The notes: generated by a model from the sequence alone, not told the origin. A stretch of 6,692 bases of DNA from an uncultured Flavobacteriales bacterium (GCA_946478675.1 CAMLEF010000264.1:1-6692), one strand, 5' to 3'; positions 1 to 6,363 are shown, numbered from the stretch's first letter. Translations and numbers: made by a program.

Positions 1-1508
1 GCGAGTGGCACGTCGGCCGCCGTGTAGGTTTCCGTCGAAGTGCCGACCGGGAAGAAGCTGCCGCTGCCGATACCGTTCGTCATCATCGTGGTAACGCCCG
101 AGCAGTTGTCGGTGCCCATCGGTGCGTTGTAATTCACGATTGCGCCGCATTGGCCCGGATCAGAGTTGACGGTGATCGTCGTGCCGTTGATCACAGGAGC
201 TTCCACGTCATTCACCGTAATCGTGAACGAAGCGCTTGCCGTATTGCCGGAAGCGTCGGTGACCGTATACGTTTCGGTCGTCGTTCCTACCGGGAAAGTG
301 GATCCGCTGCCGAGGCCCGCCGTCATAGCAGTCGTCGACGTGCAGTTGTCGCTGCCGACAGGTGCGGTGTAATTCACCACAGCGCCGCAGACGCCTGCAT
401 CCGCATTCACCGTAATGTTAGCCGGAGCGGTGATCGTCGGAAGTTCGTTGTCGGTAACGATGACATCGAACGAGCAGGTCGCCTGGTTGCCGAGGCCGTC
501 ATCCACCATGAAGGTTTGCGTGGTGGTGCCGACGGGGAACGTCGAACCCGATGCGAGCCCGGCCGTTTGTGTGGTCGTTACTACTGCGTTGCTCGTATAA
601 GAAATGATCACGATACCATCGCCGGTGTTGGAGCCGCCGACGTTCGTCTGGTTGGTGCCTGCGTTGTAAGAACCGCCGCCGCCGCCAACGCCTGCGGTGC
701 TGTTACCGCCGGAGCCGCCGCCGGAGTAGCCGCCGCCACCGCCGCCAACAACATAAGAAGAGCCGGAGCCGCCGCCGCCGAATCCGCCGTTCGCCGGGGA
801 ATTCGTCGGTCCGCCTGCGCCGCCGTTTACGAATGCAGAGCCGCCGGTGCCGGATGTCCAGCCGTCAGCGCCATTGGTAAGCAGTCCGCCGCCCGCACCC
901 GACTGGAAGCCGGAAGCGCCGATGCTGCCGCCATTGCCGCCGCTCCCGCCGACACCGCCGCCGCCTGCGCCCGTGCCGCCGGAAGTCCCGGTTTGGCCGT
1001 GCTTATCGGGAGAATCGGCGCCTTGTGAGCTGCCGCCGCCGCCGCCCGCAACGATGAGCGGTGCGTTGGAATTGTCGGTGACGAAGGTGCCGCCGCCGCC
1101 GCCGTTGCCGCTGCCGTTGGAAGGCTGTTGGCCAACGAGGATCTTCAGCGTCTGTCCGGGTGTAACGGTGAAGTCGCCCTGCATGTCGGCGCCGAGGCCG
1201 GGCTGCGTGGTGGAGCTGGTGTTGTAGCCGCCCTGCGCGCCTTTCGCCTGGATGTGGATCGAGGTGACGCCGGCAGGAACCGTCCACGTGACGATCGAGC
1301 CGGTGTAGCTGAAGGTTTGCGAGGTGGTAGAGCACGGGTTGGTGCCGACGGGAGCGGTGTAGGTTACCACAGCACCGCAGCTGCCCGCGTCATTGTTAAC
1401 GGAAATGTTGCCGGGACACGTGATGGTCGGGCATTGCGCGTTGGCCGGGGAAAAGCCGAGCATCGCCGCTGCGAAGGGCAACAGCAGTTTCAGGTAGTTT
1501 TTTTTCAT
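1..1508 (-). CDS. Secreted HYR-repeat protein with nested glycine-rich module (partial, C-terminus beyond left edge)
   Basis: This reading frame is open from the ATG at 1508 to the left edge, giving 502 codons with no stop. The start MKKNYLKLLLPFAAAMLGFSPANAQ is a textbook Sec signal peptide: a basic N-terminus, a hydrophobic core about residues 8-19, and likely cleavage after A24. HYR-type Ig-like repeats follow. Repeat 1 is split (about 26-59 and 306-355), repeat 2 is about 356-437, and repeat 3 starts about 438 and is cut by the edge. Each carries the signatures CGAxVxY, (A/P)PxG, FPVGT and, where complete, a D..GN..A motif. Residues about 60-305 form a glycine-rich module that interrupts repeat 1. 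The protein is probably exported to the cell surface or outside the cell. In Bacteroidota such proteins often end in a type IX secretion sorting domain, but that end is not visible, so this is inference. HYR domains are generally adhesive or structural, and no catalytic motif is seen. Transcription is divergent from the rest of the window. The large plus-strand frames over this gene are GC-rich shadows. Confidence 0.93.
   Translation of the reverse strand, partial: MKKNYLKLLLPFAAAMLGFSPANAQCPTITCPGNISVNNDAGSCGAVVTYTAPVGTNPCSTTSQTFSYTGSIVTWTVPAGVTSIHIQAKGAQGGYNTSSTTQPGLGADMQGDFTVTPGQTLKILVGQQPSNGSGNGGGGGTFVTDNSNAPLIVAGGGGGSSQGADSPDKHGQTGTSGGTGAGGGGVGGSGGNGGSIGASGFQSGAGGGLLTNGADGWTSGTGGSAFVNGGAGGPTNSPANGGFGGGGSGSSYVVGGGGGGYSGGGSGGNSTAGVGGGGGSYNAGTNQTNVGGSNTGDGIVIISYTSNAVVTTTQTAGLASGSTFPVGTTTQTFMVDDGLGNQATCSFDVIVTDNELPTITAPANITVNADAGVCGAVVNYTAPVGSDNCTSTTAMTAGLGSGSTFPVGTTTETYTVTDASGNTASASFTITVNDVEAPVINGTTITVNSDPGQCGAIVNYNAPMGTDNCSGVTTMMTNGIGSGSFFPVGTSTETYTAADVPL
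121..390 (-). repeat. DNA-level HYR repeat units, 240-bp period
   Basis: A 30-bp segment encoding the conserved CGA-V-(N/T)Y-(N/T)AP part of the HYR repeats recurs at 121-150 and 361-390 with 25 of 30 bases identical, exactly 240 bp (80 codons) apart. A third copy at 1351-1380 matches the 361-390 copy at 25 of 30. It lies 990 bp from that copy rather than 240 bp, so the glycine-rich insert adds 250 codons. The repeats reflect in-frame duplication of a protein domain. Further copies are likely past the left edge. Confidence 0.8.
594..1331 (-). other. Glycine-rich module inserted within HYR repeat 1
   Basis: Residues about 60-305 of the secreted protein begin with SYTGSIVTWTVPAGVTSIHI, continue with an alternating-hydrophobic segment (KGAQGGY..., then TVTPGQTLKILVGQ), then a long Gly/Ser/Asn-rich tract, and end with GDGIVIISY at 304. 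This order (TVPAGVTS start, GQ.L.I.VG, G-rich core, DG.V.I.Y end) resembles the glycine-rich family related to the ALK/LTK extracellular glycine-rich domain, as I recall it. The HYR sequence breaks off after C59 and resumes at about T305 with ...VVTTTQTAGLASG. That resumption matches the TAMTAGLGSG segment of repeat 2. The family name is from recollection; the composition and the nesting are read directly. Confidence 0.75.
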
Positions 1509-1546
1509 GTGAAAAGGATTAAAGGGGGGACTTGGTGTTTGCTTTT

Positions 1547-1554
1547 CAAAAATA
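1547..1554 (-). promoter_or_regulatory. Candidate -7 box for the secreted HYR protein
   Basis: Read on the minus strand this is TATTTTTG, an exact match to the Bacteroidota primary-sigma -7 consensus TAnnTTTG. It ends 38 bp before the ATG at 1508, which would give a leader of roughly 30 nt. I could not find a convincing -33 TTG at the usual spacing, so the call rests on the -7 box alone. The gene has no clear Shine-Dalgarno sequence, as is common in the phylum. Confidence 0.45.
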
Positions 1555-1629
1555 AGAATAAAACGTAACCCGTGCGATTTCACTTGTTCCAGCGTTCAGC
1601 CAAACGGCCCCACTCCTAATCGGGTTTTT

Positions 1630-1809
1630 ATGGCGAACATAAACGTTATTGCCATTTTTATCTGTAAAGGATTATTCAAGAGTTATGATTTGTATGAGCA
1701 TTACCAAAGAAATAGTTTTGTTATGAGCTTTAAATTTGAAAAAATGCCAAGCCGCAAAACAGTAAAGCAGATCTTAGTCCCTCCCACAAAAAAGATAGTT
1801 AGAGAATGA
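1630..1809 (+). CDS. Candidate small protein of 59 residues upstream of and overlapping the HEPN gene
   Basis: ATG at 1630 opens 59 codons ending in TGA at 1807-1809. The stop overlaps the next gene's ATG (1806-1808) as ATGA, the arrangement typical of translationally coupled partners. The protein starts MANINVIAIFICKGLF, with a short hydrophobic stretch, has a polar middle with several aromatic residues (YDLYEHY), and ends in a strongly basic tail (SRKTVKQILVPPTKKIVRE). I recognise no family. By position it could be an antitoxin, a regulator or an accessory to the HEPN protein, but nothing in the sequence proves that. Its base composition matches the AT-rich HEPN gene rather than the flanks. 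Against it: there is no clear ribosome site, a TAnnTTTG box inside it (1731-1738) could start transcription downstream of its ATG, and a frame this short can be chance. Internal in-frame ATGs at 1723 and 1744 would give 28 or 21 residues. Confidence 0.4.
   Translation: MANINVIAIFICKGLFKSYDLYEHYQRNSFVMSFKFEKMPSRKTVKQILVPPTKKIVRE
1731..1738 (+). promoter_or_regulatory. Candidate -7 box upstream of the HEPN gene
   Basis: TAAATTTG matches TAnnTTTG exactly and lies 67 bp before the ATG at 1806, which would give a leader of about 60 nt. No TTG sits at the normal -33 distance; TTTTG at 1716-1720 is too close. In sequence this AT-rich such a match arises easily by chance. The box also falls inside the candidate small gene. 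Confidence 0.25.
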
Positions 1810-3203
1810 GCGATTATCACTGTATAGAGATCGAATTTCCAAATGTTGATTTTAGCAAGTTTGGTAATGGTGTCAACAAGGCCTCGATAAATGCCACTCA
1901 CCATGCCCATTTGTATCCACGCGAAAATGAGATTGAATTGCGGATTTTCTTCGACGAAGAAGAAGGTTTCGGCGATTGCTTTATAGGCTGGACAAGTAAA
2001 ATCGCTTGGGGAAAATTTGGCTCATTTATCAAAATAGAAATAACAAAAAATTATACGAATGATCGCATACAAAGAATTGATCTGTCAGAAGCTAAATTAG
2101 TTGGCTGGGCAAATAATACGCGGTTTTATGAAAATGGGAAGAAGTATATTGTTGTTAAAATTAATACTGTAAAGTTTTATTGGAATCCTCAAAAAACTGA
2201 AAGTAATTCGGCGGAATTTTATTTAGATGACAAGGGGTTTAGAGTTGTTGCACCTTTCTATTCCGTCTTCTCCCCCAAAACATGGTTTAAAAATGACGGC
2301 AATTTTAATATTCTAAGAATGAAGGATTCTACCAGATTCTACCAGCTGGGTAAGTCAACTTTTCGGCCAGAATTTTTTTTCGTTACAAAAGACGATTGTA
2401 ATGATAGAATGGCTACAGTTACTAAAGAGCCTAAAATTCAGTTTAAATACAAAACGGCGGTCACAGAGCACGAAGCTGTTTTTTATGGTGATATTGTTGT
2501 GATGTTGGCCTCATTTTATCACCACATAAAGATTGATTACGTTGTTCGTAAAATACATCTATCGGAATGTTCGATTACAATAAAGAATGTTAGTCAACAC
2601 AAAACTTTTGAAACTAACGGGAATCTTTTTGGATTTGGACTTCTATGGGATTTTAATAGATTTCTACAGTCCGGTTGGCAAAAAGAAACTATAAAGAATT
2701 TTGCCCTACTATCAAGAGCGATTTCATTATTTAATCAGTCACATCTAGTTGATAGTCATTCTGCATTTTTAATTCGATACAACATCATTGAGGTTTGTGA
2801 TAAACATAAACGGGGTAATTTGAAATTTAATCTTGTCCTAAATGAAAAGCAGTCGAAAATCAAACACGATGAGGCATTGTTAAAACTTTTGGAAACAATA
2901 GACGAATCAGAGCACGATGAATTTAAAAAGCGGTGGTATGACGTGCAGGCGCAATTGCAAAACAAACCAATGAAAAATCAGTTGGCTTCGTTTTTAGAAA
3001 GTCAAAACATAAACATTAGTACATTACCAATAAAACTGAGGGATTTAAAAAGACTTCGGGATGATATTACGCATGGAAGCATTAACAAAGTAAACGCAGA
3101 GCAGCTTAGGCAGGCAAATATTCTGCTTTATAGGCTCAATGGAATATTAATCTTGAATTTGATGGGTATAAAAGATTGGAAACTAAACACGGAGATAAAC
3201 TAA
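1806..3203 (+). CDS. HEPN-domain protein, ApeA-like; putative abortive-infection RNase
   Basis: This 465-residue protein has no signal peptide or membrane segment, so it is probably cytoplasmic. Its C-terminal third is helical and contains KRLRDDITHGS, giving the HEPN ribonuclease motif R418-x4-H423. The motif is followed by a long amphipathic helix and NGILILNLMGIKDW, much like the end of the ApeA-type HEPN domain. The N-terminal half, about residues 1-250, looks beta-rich. It contains YGDIVVMLASFYHH at 227-240, a position comparable to the conserved helix preceding the HEPN part in ApeA-like proteins. Members of this class are known or suspected anti-phage toxins that cut RNA when infection is sensed; here that role is inference from one motif and the layout. 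The start is fixed by an in-frame TAG at 1800-1802 just before the ATG. The gene is clearly AT-rich against both flanks, which suggests acquisition by transfer. Alternatives are a HEPN toxin of a toxin-antitoxin pair with the upstream small frame, or a HEPN protein of unrelated function. Confidence 0.88.
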   Translation: MSDYHCIEIEFPNVDFSKFGNGVNKASINATHHAHLYPRENEIELRIFFDEEEGFGDCFIGWTSKIAWGKFGSFIKIEITKNYTNDRIQRIDLSEAKLVGWANNTRFYENGKKYIVVKINTVKFYWNPQKTESNSAEFYLDDKGFRVVAPFYSVFSPKTWFKNDGNFNILRMKDSTRFYQLGKSTFRPEFFFVTKDDCNDRMATVTKEPKIQFKYKTAVTEHEAVFYGDIVVMLASFYHHIKIDYVVRKIHLSECSITIKNVSQHKTFETNGNLFGFGLLWDFNRFLQSGWQKETIKNFALLSRAISLFNQSHLVDSHSAFLIRYNIIEVCDKHKRGNLKFNLVLNEKQSKIKHDEALLKLLETIDESEHDEFKKRWYDVQAQLQNKPMKNQLASFLESQNINISTLPIKLRDLKRLRDDITHGSINKVNAEQLRQANILLYRLNGILILNLMGIKDWKLNTEIN

Positions 3204-3265
3204 GCTGACCAGCGAATCTTGGATTATAGCCCACAACCCCGTTTCAATCTGTATCTTTATCCCCT

Positions 3266-4261
3266 ATGCCAACTTCTCTCGTTACCGGCGGCGCCGGGTT
3301 CATTGGCGCTCATGTAACAGCCGACCTGCTGAAAATGGGCCATCGCGTGATTGTGCTCGACGATCTTTCCGGCGGCTTCGAAGAAAATGTGCGGCCCGGC
3401 GCGGTTTTTATCAAAGGCTCCGTCACCGATCATGAATTGCTGGCGAAACTTTTCCAGGTCTACCGTTTCGATTACGTCTATCATTTTGCCGCCTACGCAG
3501 CGGAAGGGCTCAGCCATTTCATCCGCCGCTTCAATTACACGAACAACCTCATCGGCAGCGTCAACCTCATCAACGAAGCGATTAAGCATAAAGTGAAATG
3601 CTTCGTGTTCACGTCGTCCATTGCCGTGTACGGTGCGCTCAAGCCGCCGATGCGCGAAGACATGACGCCCGTTCCGGAAGATCCGTACGGCATTGCAAAG
3701 CTGGCGGTCGAGCAGGACCTGCGGACGGCGCACGAGATGTTCGGCCTCGATTACGTCATCTTCCGCCCGCATAATGTGTACGGCGAATTCCAGAATATCG
3801 GCGATCGTTACCGCAACGTCGTCGGCATCTTCATGAACCAGCTCATGCAGGGCAAGCCGCTGACGGTTTTCGGCGACGGTTCGCAAACGCGCGCGTTCAG
3901 CTACATCGGCAATATATCTCCCGTCATGGCGAATTGCGTGAACGTTCCTGCCGCGATGAACCGCGTGTTCAACATCGGCGCAGACCGCGAATACACCGTC
4001 AATGAGCTCGCGAAAGAAACGATGAAAGCGATGGGCATCAACGGCGAGCTGCGTTATCTTCCTGCAAGGAACGAAGTGCTGCATGCGCATGCCGATCACT
4101 CGGCCGTAAAAGCAGTGTTCGGCGACGAGCATCATACGGAGCTCGGCGAAGGATTGCACCGCATGGCCATGTGGGCAAAAGAAGTTGGCGTTCGCAAAAG
4201 CAAACGCTTCACTGATATCGAAATCACCGAGAAGCTTCCGCCGGTCTGGCTCGAAGACTAA
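3266..4261 (+). CDS. NAD-dependent epimerase/dehydratase, UDP-glucose 4-epimerase-like
   Basis: This is a 331-residue extended short-chain dehydrogenase. The Rossmann motif TGGAGFIG is at residues 7-14 and the acidic residue that holds the NAD ribose is at D32 or D33 (VIVLDDLSGG). HFAAYAAE at 73-80 follows the fourth strand. The catalytic set is S117/S118 in FTSSIAVYG and Y141-x3-K145 in DPYGIAK. The RPHNVYG segment and the FGDGSQTRAFSYI segment are typical of nucleotide-sugar epimerases. It probably interconverts a UDP-sugar at C4 through a 4-keto intermediate in the cytoplasm. The true substrate could be UDP-glucose, UDP-GlcNAc or a uronate, so no gene symbol is given. Length is normal for the family. 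It heads a co-oriented cassette with a methyltransferase and a glycosyltransferase, which points to surface glycan synthesis rather than galactose catabolism. No Shine-Dalgarno sequence is visible. The preceding 62 bp (3204-3265) hold only a weak -7-like TATCTTTA at 3252-3259. Confidence 0.95.
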   Translation: MPTSLVTGGAGFIGAHVTADLLKMGHRVIVLDDLSGGFEENVRPGAVFIKGSVTDHELLAKLFQVYRFDYVYHFAAYAAEGLSHFIRRFNYTNNLIGSVNLINEAIKHKVKCFVFTSSIAVYGALKPPMREDMTPVPEDPYGIAKLAVEQDLRTAHEMFGLDYVIFRPHNVYGEFQNIGDRYRNVVGIFMNQLMQGKPLTVFGDGSQTRAFSYIGNISPVMANCVNVPAAMNRVFNIGADREYTVNELAKETMKAMGINGELRYLPARNEVLHAHADHSAVKAVFGDEHHTELGEGLHRMAMWAKEVGVRKSKRFTDIEITEKLPPVWLED

Positions 4262-4287
4262 CTCCGCGTCACCGTGTCTCCGTGGTT
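4262..4287 (+). repeat. Half-copy (one arm) of the palindromic 8-bp-unit element
   Basis: These 26 bp match the right arm of the palindrome at 6310-6335 at 23 of 26 positions, including an uninterrupted 16-bp identity, CCGTGTCTCCGTGGTT (4272-4287). Read on the minus strand the copy resolves into AA plus three tandem 8-bp units, CCACGGAG, ACACGGTG and ACGCGGAG. It begins at the base right after the epimerase stop codon and fills most of the 33-bp gap before the methyltransferase. No matching opposite arm is present, so it cannot form the hairpin. A GTG at 4274 inside it is in frame with the methyltransferase but is unlikely to be the start. Confidence 0.75.
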
Positions 4288-4294
4288 AACCGCT

Positions 4295-5188
4295 ATGGTT
4301 TCCTATAATCAATCTCCCGCACGCATTCTGAAAACCGGTGAGGCCGAAGTGGCTTCGTTCGTCGCTGCTCCGCTCAATGCCGACGCTTCCACCGTGGAAT
4401 CATTCGGCGATGAATGGAACCGTTTTTCTTCGTTCAGCGAAGAAGAGCTGAAGAAAGCCGGCGACCAGTATTTCGATATCGTGACGGAGGAAATGGTGAA
4501 CAAAGAAACTGTCGCGCTCGACATTGGTTGCGGAACAGGACGATGGTCGCGTTTTCTTTCGCCGCGCGTGAAATTTATCGAGGCGGTCGATCCCGGTGAA
4601 GCGGTGCGTGCTGCTGTGCCGTTTACGAAACCTTGCGGCAACATTCGCGTAACGCAGGCGGGTTACGGCAATCTTCCGTTCGCGAAAGAGTCATTCGATT
4701 TTGTGTTCAGCCTCGGCGTGGTGCATCATCTTCCCGATACGGTCGGCGCGATCAAAGAAGCGGCGTCGATGGTGAAGAAGAACGGCTGGCTGCTGCTCTA
4801 CATTTATTACCGCCTCGACAACCGCGGAATTTTCTTTCGCTTCATTTTCGGAATGTCGGATCTCGTGCGGCGGGTGGTGTCAAAACTGCCGCGTGCGCTG
4901 AAATTTTTTGTCTGCGAAGTAATTGCGATTTTTGTCTACCTGCCCTTCCTGCTTCTGACGCGACTCGTCCGTTTGTTCGGCGGCAATGCCTGGCGAAAAG
5001 TTCCGCTGGCGTATTACGTCGACAAGCCCTGGAAAGTGATCCGTAACGATGCGCTGGATCGTTTCGGAACGCCGCTGGAAAAGCGCTTTTCGAAGGAAGA
5101 GATCGCGTCGATGCTGCGTGAAGCCGGAATGCAGGATATCCGTTTTTCCGAAGAGGAACCGTACTGGCACGTTGTCGCCCGCAAATGA
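4295..5188 (+). CDS. Class I SAM-dependent methyltransferase with hydrophobic C-terminal half
   Basis: This 297-residue protein carries a class I methyltransferase core. Motif I LDIGCGTGRWS has D76 and G78-x-G80-x-G82, the acidic residue binding the SAM ribose is D99 in EAVDPG, and NLPFAKESFDFVFSLGVVHHLPD ends at about residue 148, as in the UbiE/Methyltransf_11 group. After the core comes a basic and hydrophobic stretch. Residues about 204-221 (FFVCEVIAIFVYLPFLLL) could lie in or on the membrane. The C-terminus carries a KEEIASMLREAGMQDI segment, common at the end of such enzymes. The product would be a methylated small molecule, sugar or lipid carrier; the substrate is unknown. I chose ATG 4295 because the in-frame GTG at 4274 lies inside a dispersed repeat. 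Its stop overlaps the start of the next gene as ATGA, so the two are probably translated together. A long N-terminal lead of about 70 residues precedes motif I. Confidence 0.92.
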   Translation: MVSYNQSPARILKTGEAEVASFVAAPLNADASTVESFGDEWNRFSSFSEEELKKAGDQYFDIVTEEMVNKETVALDIGCGTGRWSRFLSPRVKFIEAVDPGEAVRAAVPFTKPCGNIRVTQAGYGNLPFAKESFDFVFSLGVVHHLPDTVGAIKEAASMVKKNGWLLLYIYYRLDNRGIFFRFIFGMSDLVRRVVSKLPRALKFFVCEVIAIFVYLPFLLLTRLVRLFGGNAWRKVPLAYYVDKPWKVIRNDALDRFGTPLEKRFSKEEIASMLREAGMQDIRFSEEEPYWHVVARK

Positions 5189-6273
5189 AGAAGAAAATAC
5201 TTTTTATCGCAGCTCACCGTCCCGGCCGCGCACCCGGACAACGGTTCCGTTTCGAGCAATACCTCGATCATCTCAACGCCAACGGTTTTGAATGCGAGCT
5301 TTCGTTCATCATCTCGGAAGCGGACGATAAGCTTTTGTATAAGAAAGGCCATTACTTCGAGAAGTACCGCATTCACCGCCGCAGCCTGCGCAAACGAAAG
5401 CTCGACGCCAGACGCGCAAACGACTTCGATATCATCTTCATTTTCCGCGAAGCGTTGATCACCGGCACCACGCGTTTTGAAAAACTCTTCAGCGAAAGCA
5501 AAGCGAAAGTCGTTTTCGATTTCGACGACGCCATCTGGAAGCTCGACGTTTCGGAAGCGAACCGCATGTTCGGATTTTTGAAGCGTCCCGAAAAAACCGG
5601 CGAGATCATCGGCATGTGCGATCTCGTTTTCGCCGGCAACGAATACCTCGCGACGTACGCGAAAAAATTTAATAAGAATGTCGCCATCGTTCCCACGACG
5701 ATCGACACCGACGAATACTGCGCCGTTCCTGTGACGAAAGATCCGTCGAAGCTCACCATCGGCTGGAGCGGCAGCATTACGACGATCAAACATTTTGAAT
5801 TCGCATTGCCGTTCCTGCGCATTCTGAAAAAAAAATACGGCGAACGCATCGAAGTAAAAGTCATCGGCGACGGTTCGTACGTGAACGAAGAGCTCGGTAT
5901 CCGCGGGCTTCCCTGGAAAAGAGAAGACGAGCTGAAAGAGTTGTCGACGTTCGATATCGGCATCATGCCTTTGCCGGATGATGAATGGGCAAAAGGCAAA
6001 TGCGGTTTGAAAGGATTGCAATACATGGCGCTCGGCATTCCCACGCTGATGTCGCCGGTAGGTGTGAATACGGAAATCATCCGCGACGGCGAAAACGGTT
6101 TTCTTGCGTCGACAACGGAAGAGTGGGTGGAGAAGATCGGCCAGCTGATCGCATCGCAGGAATTGCGGAAGCAGATGGGCGAAGCGGCGCGAACGACGGT
6201 GGAGGAGAAGTATTCGGTGAATGCGTGGAAGGAGAAGTATGTGGAGCTGCTGGGAGCATTAGCAGGAAAATAA
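5185..6273 (+). CDS. GT-B glycosyltransferase, GT4-like
   Basis: This 362-residue protein has the two-domain GT-B layout. The N-terminal domain begins [20 protein letters not shown] and includes the conserved FDFDDAIW (D112, D114, D115). The C-terminal nucleotide-binding domain begins near [11 protein letters not shown] and carries KVIGDGS, then [40 protein letters not shown], with C273-G-L-K276 and Q279-Y-M. It likely transfers a sugar from a nucleotide donor onto a glycan or lipid acceptor on the cytoplasmic side of the membrane. The classical E-x7-E pair of GT4 enzymes is not present: the matching positions are G271 and Q279. I recall this K-C-x-x-K-x-x-Q-Y-M-A form as a common variant, so activity is still expected. 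The start overlaps the methyltransferase stop by 4 bp, which supports one operon. A strong palindrome begins 4 bp after the stop. Confidence 0.95.
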   Translation: MKKKILFIAAHRPGRAPGQRFRFEQYLDHLNANGFECELSFIISEADDKLLYKKGHYFEKYRIHRRSLRKRKLDARRANDFDIIFIFREALITGTTRFEKLFSESKAKVVFDFDDAIWKLDVSEANRMFGFLKRPEKTGEIIGMCDLVFAGNEYLATYAKKFNKNVAIVPTTIDTDEYCAVPVTKDPSKLTIGWSGSITTIKHFEFALPFLRILKKKYGERIEVKVIGDGSYVNEELGIRGLPWKREDELKELSTFDIGIMPLPDDEWAKGKCGLKGLQYMALGIPTLMSPVGVNTEIIRDGENGFLASTTEEWVEKIGQLIASQELRKQMGEAARTTVEEKYSVNAWKEKYVELLGALAGK

Positions 6274-6277
6274 ATTG

Positions 6278-6335
6278 AACCACGGAGACACGGAGGCACG
6301 GAGTTTTTTCTCTGTGTCCCCGTGTCTCCGTGGTT
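6278..6335. repeat. Palindromic element built of tandem 8-bp units; strong hairpin
   Basis: The left arm at 6278-6303 and the right arm at 6310-6335 are 26 bp each and pair at 23 of 26 positions, with two further G-U pairs possible in RNA, around a TTTTTT loop (6304-6309). Each arm is AA followed by three tandem copies of an NCACGGAG-like unit: CCACGGAG, ACACGGAG and GCACGGAG on the left, and CCACGGAG, ACACGGGG and ACACAGAG when the right arm is reversed. It lies between the glycosyltransferase stop and gcvT. As RNA it would be a very stable hairpin and could end or insulate the cassette transcript, though only a short broken T run follows. A related single arm sits at 4262-4287, so this is a dispersed repeat rather than a unique terminator. 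Confidence 0.88.
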
Positions 6336-6363
6336 TATTTCACCCACGCTCCTTTGAAAATGT

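Noticed and set aside
660..1110. Short CCGCCG-type tandem repeats suggesting a CRISPR or microsatellite array
   Set aside because: They are runs of glycine codons (GGC) on the minus strand within an open frame, without regular repeat-spacer structure.
150..1227. Long plus-strand frames opposite the secreted protein, rich in Ala, Arg or Pro
   Set aside because: They are mirror frames of glycine-rich and HYR codons. Their composition is low-complexity, they have no recognisable domain, and the minus-strand frame has a signal peptide and conserved repeats.
1701..1910. 69-codon minus-strand frame across the HEPN gene start
   Set aside because: Its hydrophobic composition is what AT-rich antisense sequence gives. 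It conflicts with the well-supported HEPN gene and has no start signal.
3252..3259. TATCTTTA as a -7 promoter box for the epimerase
   Set aside because: It has one mismatch to TAnnTTTG, ends only 6 bp before the ATG, and the nearest TTG (3219-3221) is too far upstream.
1620..3265. Insertion-sequence or integration boundaries around the AT-rich block
   Set aside because: I looked for terminal inverted repeats, flanking direct repeats, a tRNA end or a recombinase gene and saw none. Only the base composition suggests transfer.
3257..4159. 300-codon minus-strand frame opposite the epimerase
   Set aside because: It is an antisense shadow of a gene with full SDR motifs, and its His/Arg/Ala-rich composition has no domain.
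4274..4294. GTG start giving the methyltransferase seven extra residues
   Set aside because: The GTG lies within the dispersed 26-bp repeat arm, and an ATG follows at 4295.
5014..6347. Two long minus-strand frames opposite the glycosyltransferase
   Set aside because: They are antisense shadows of a well-supported GT-B gene. One also runs through the palindrome, and neither shows a recognisable motif.
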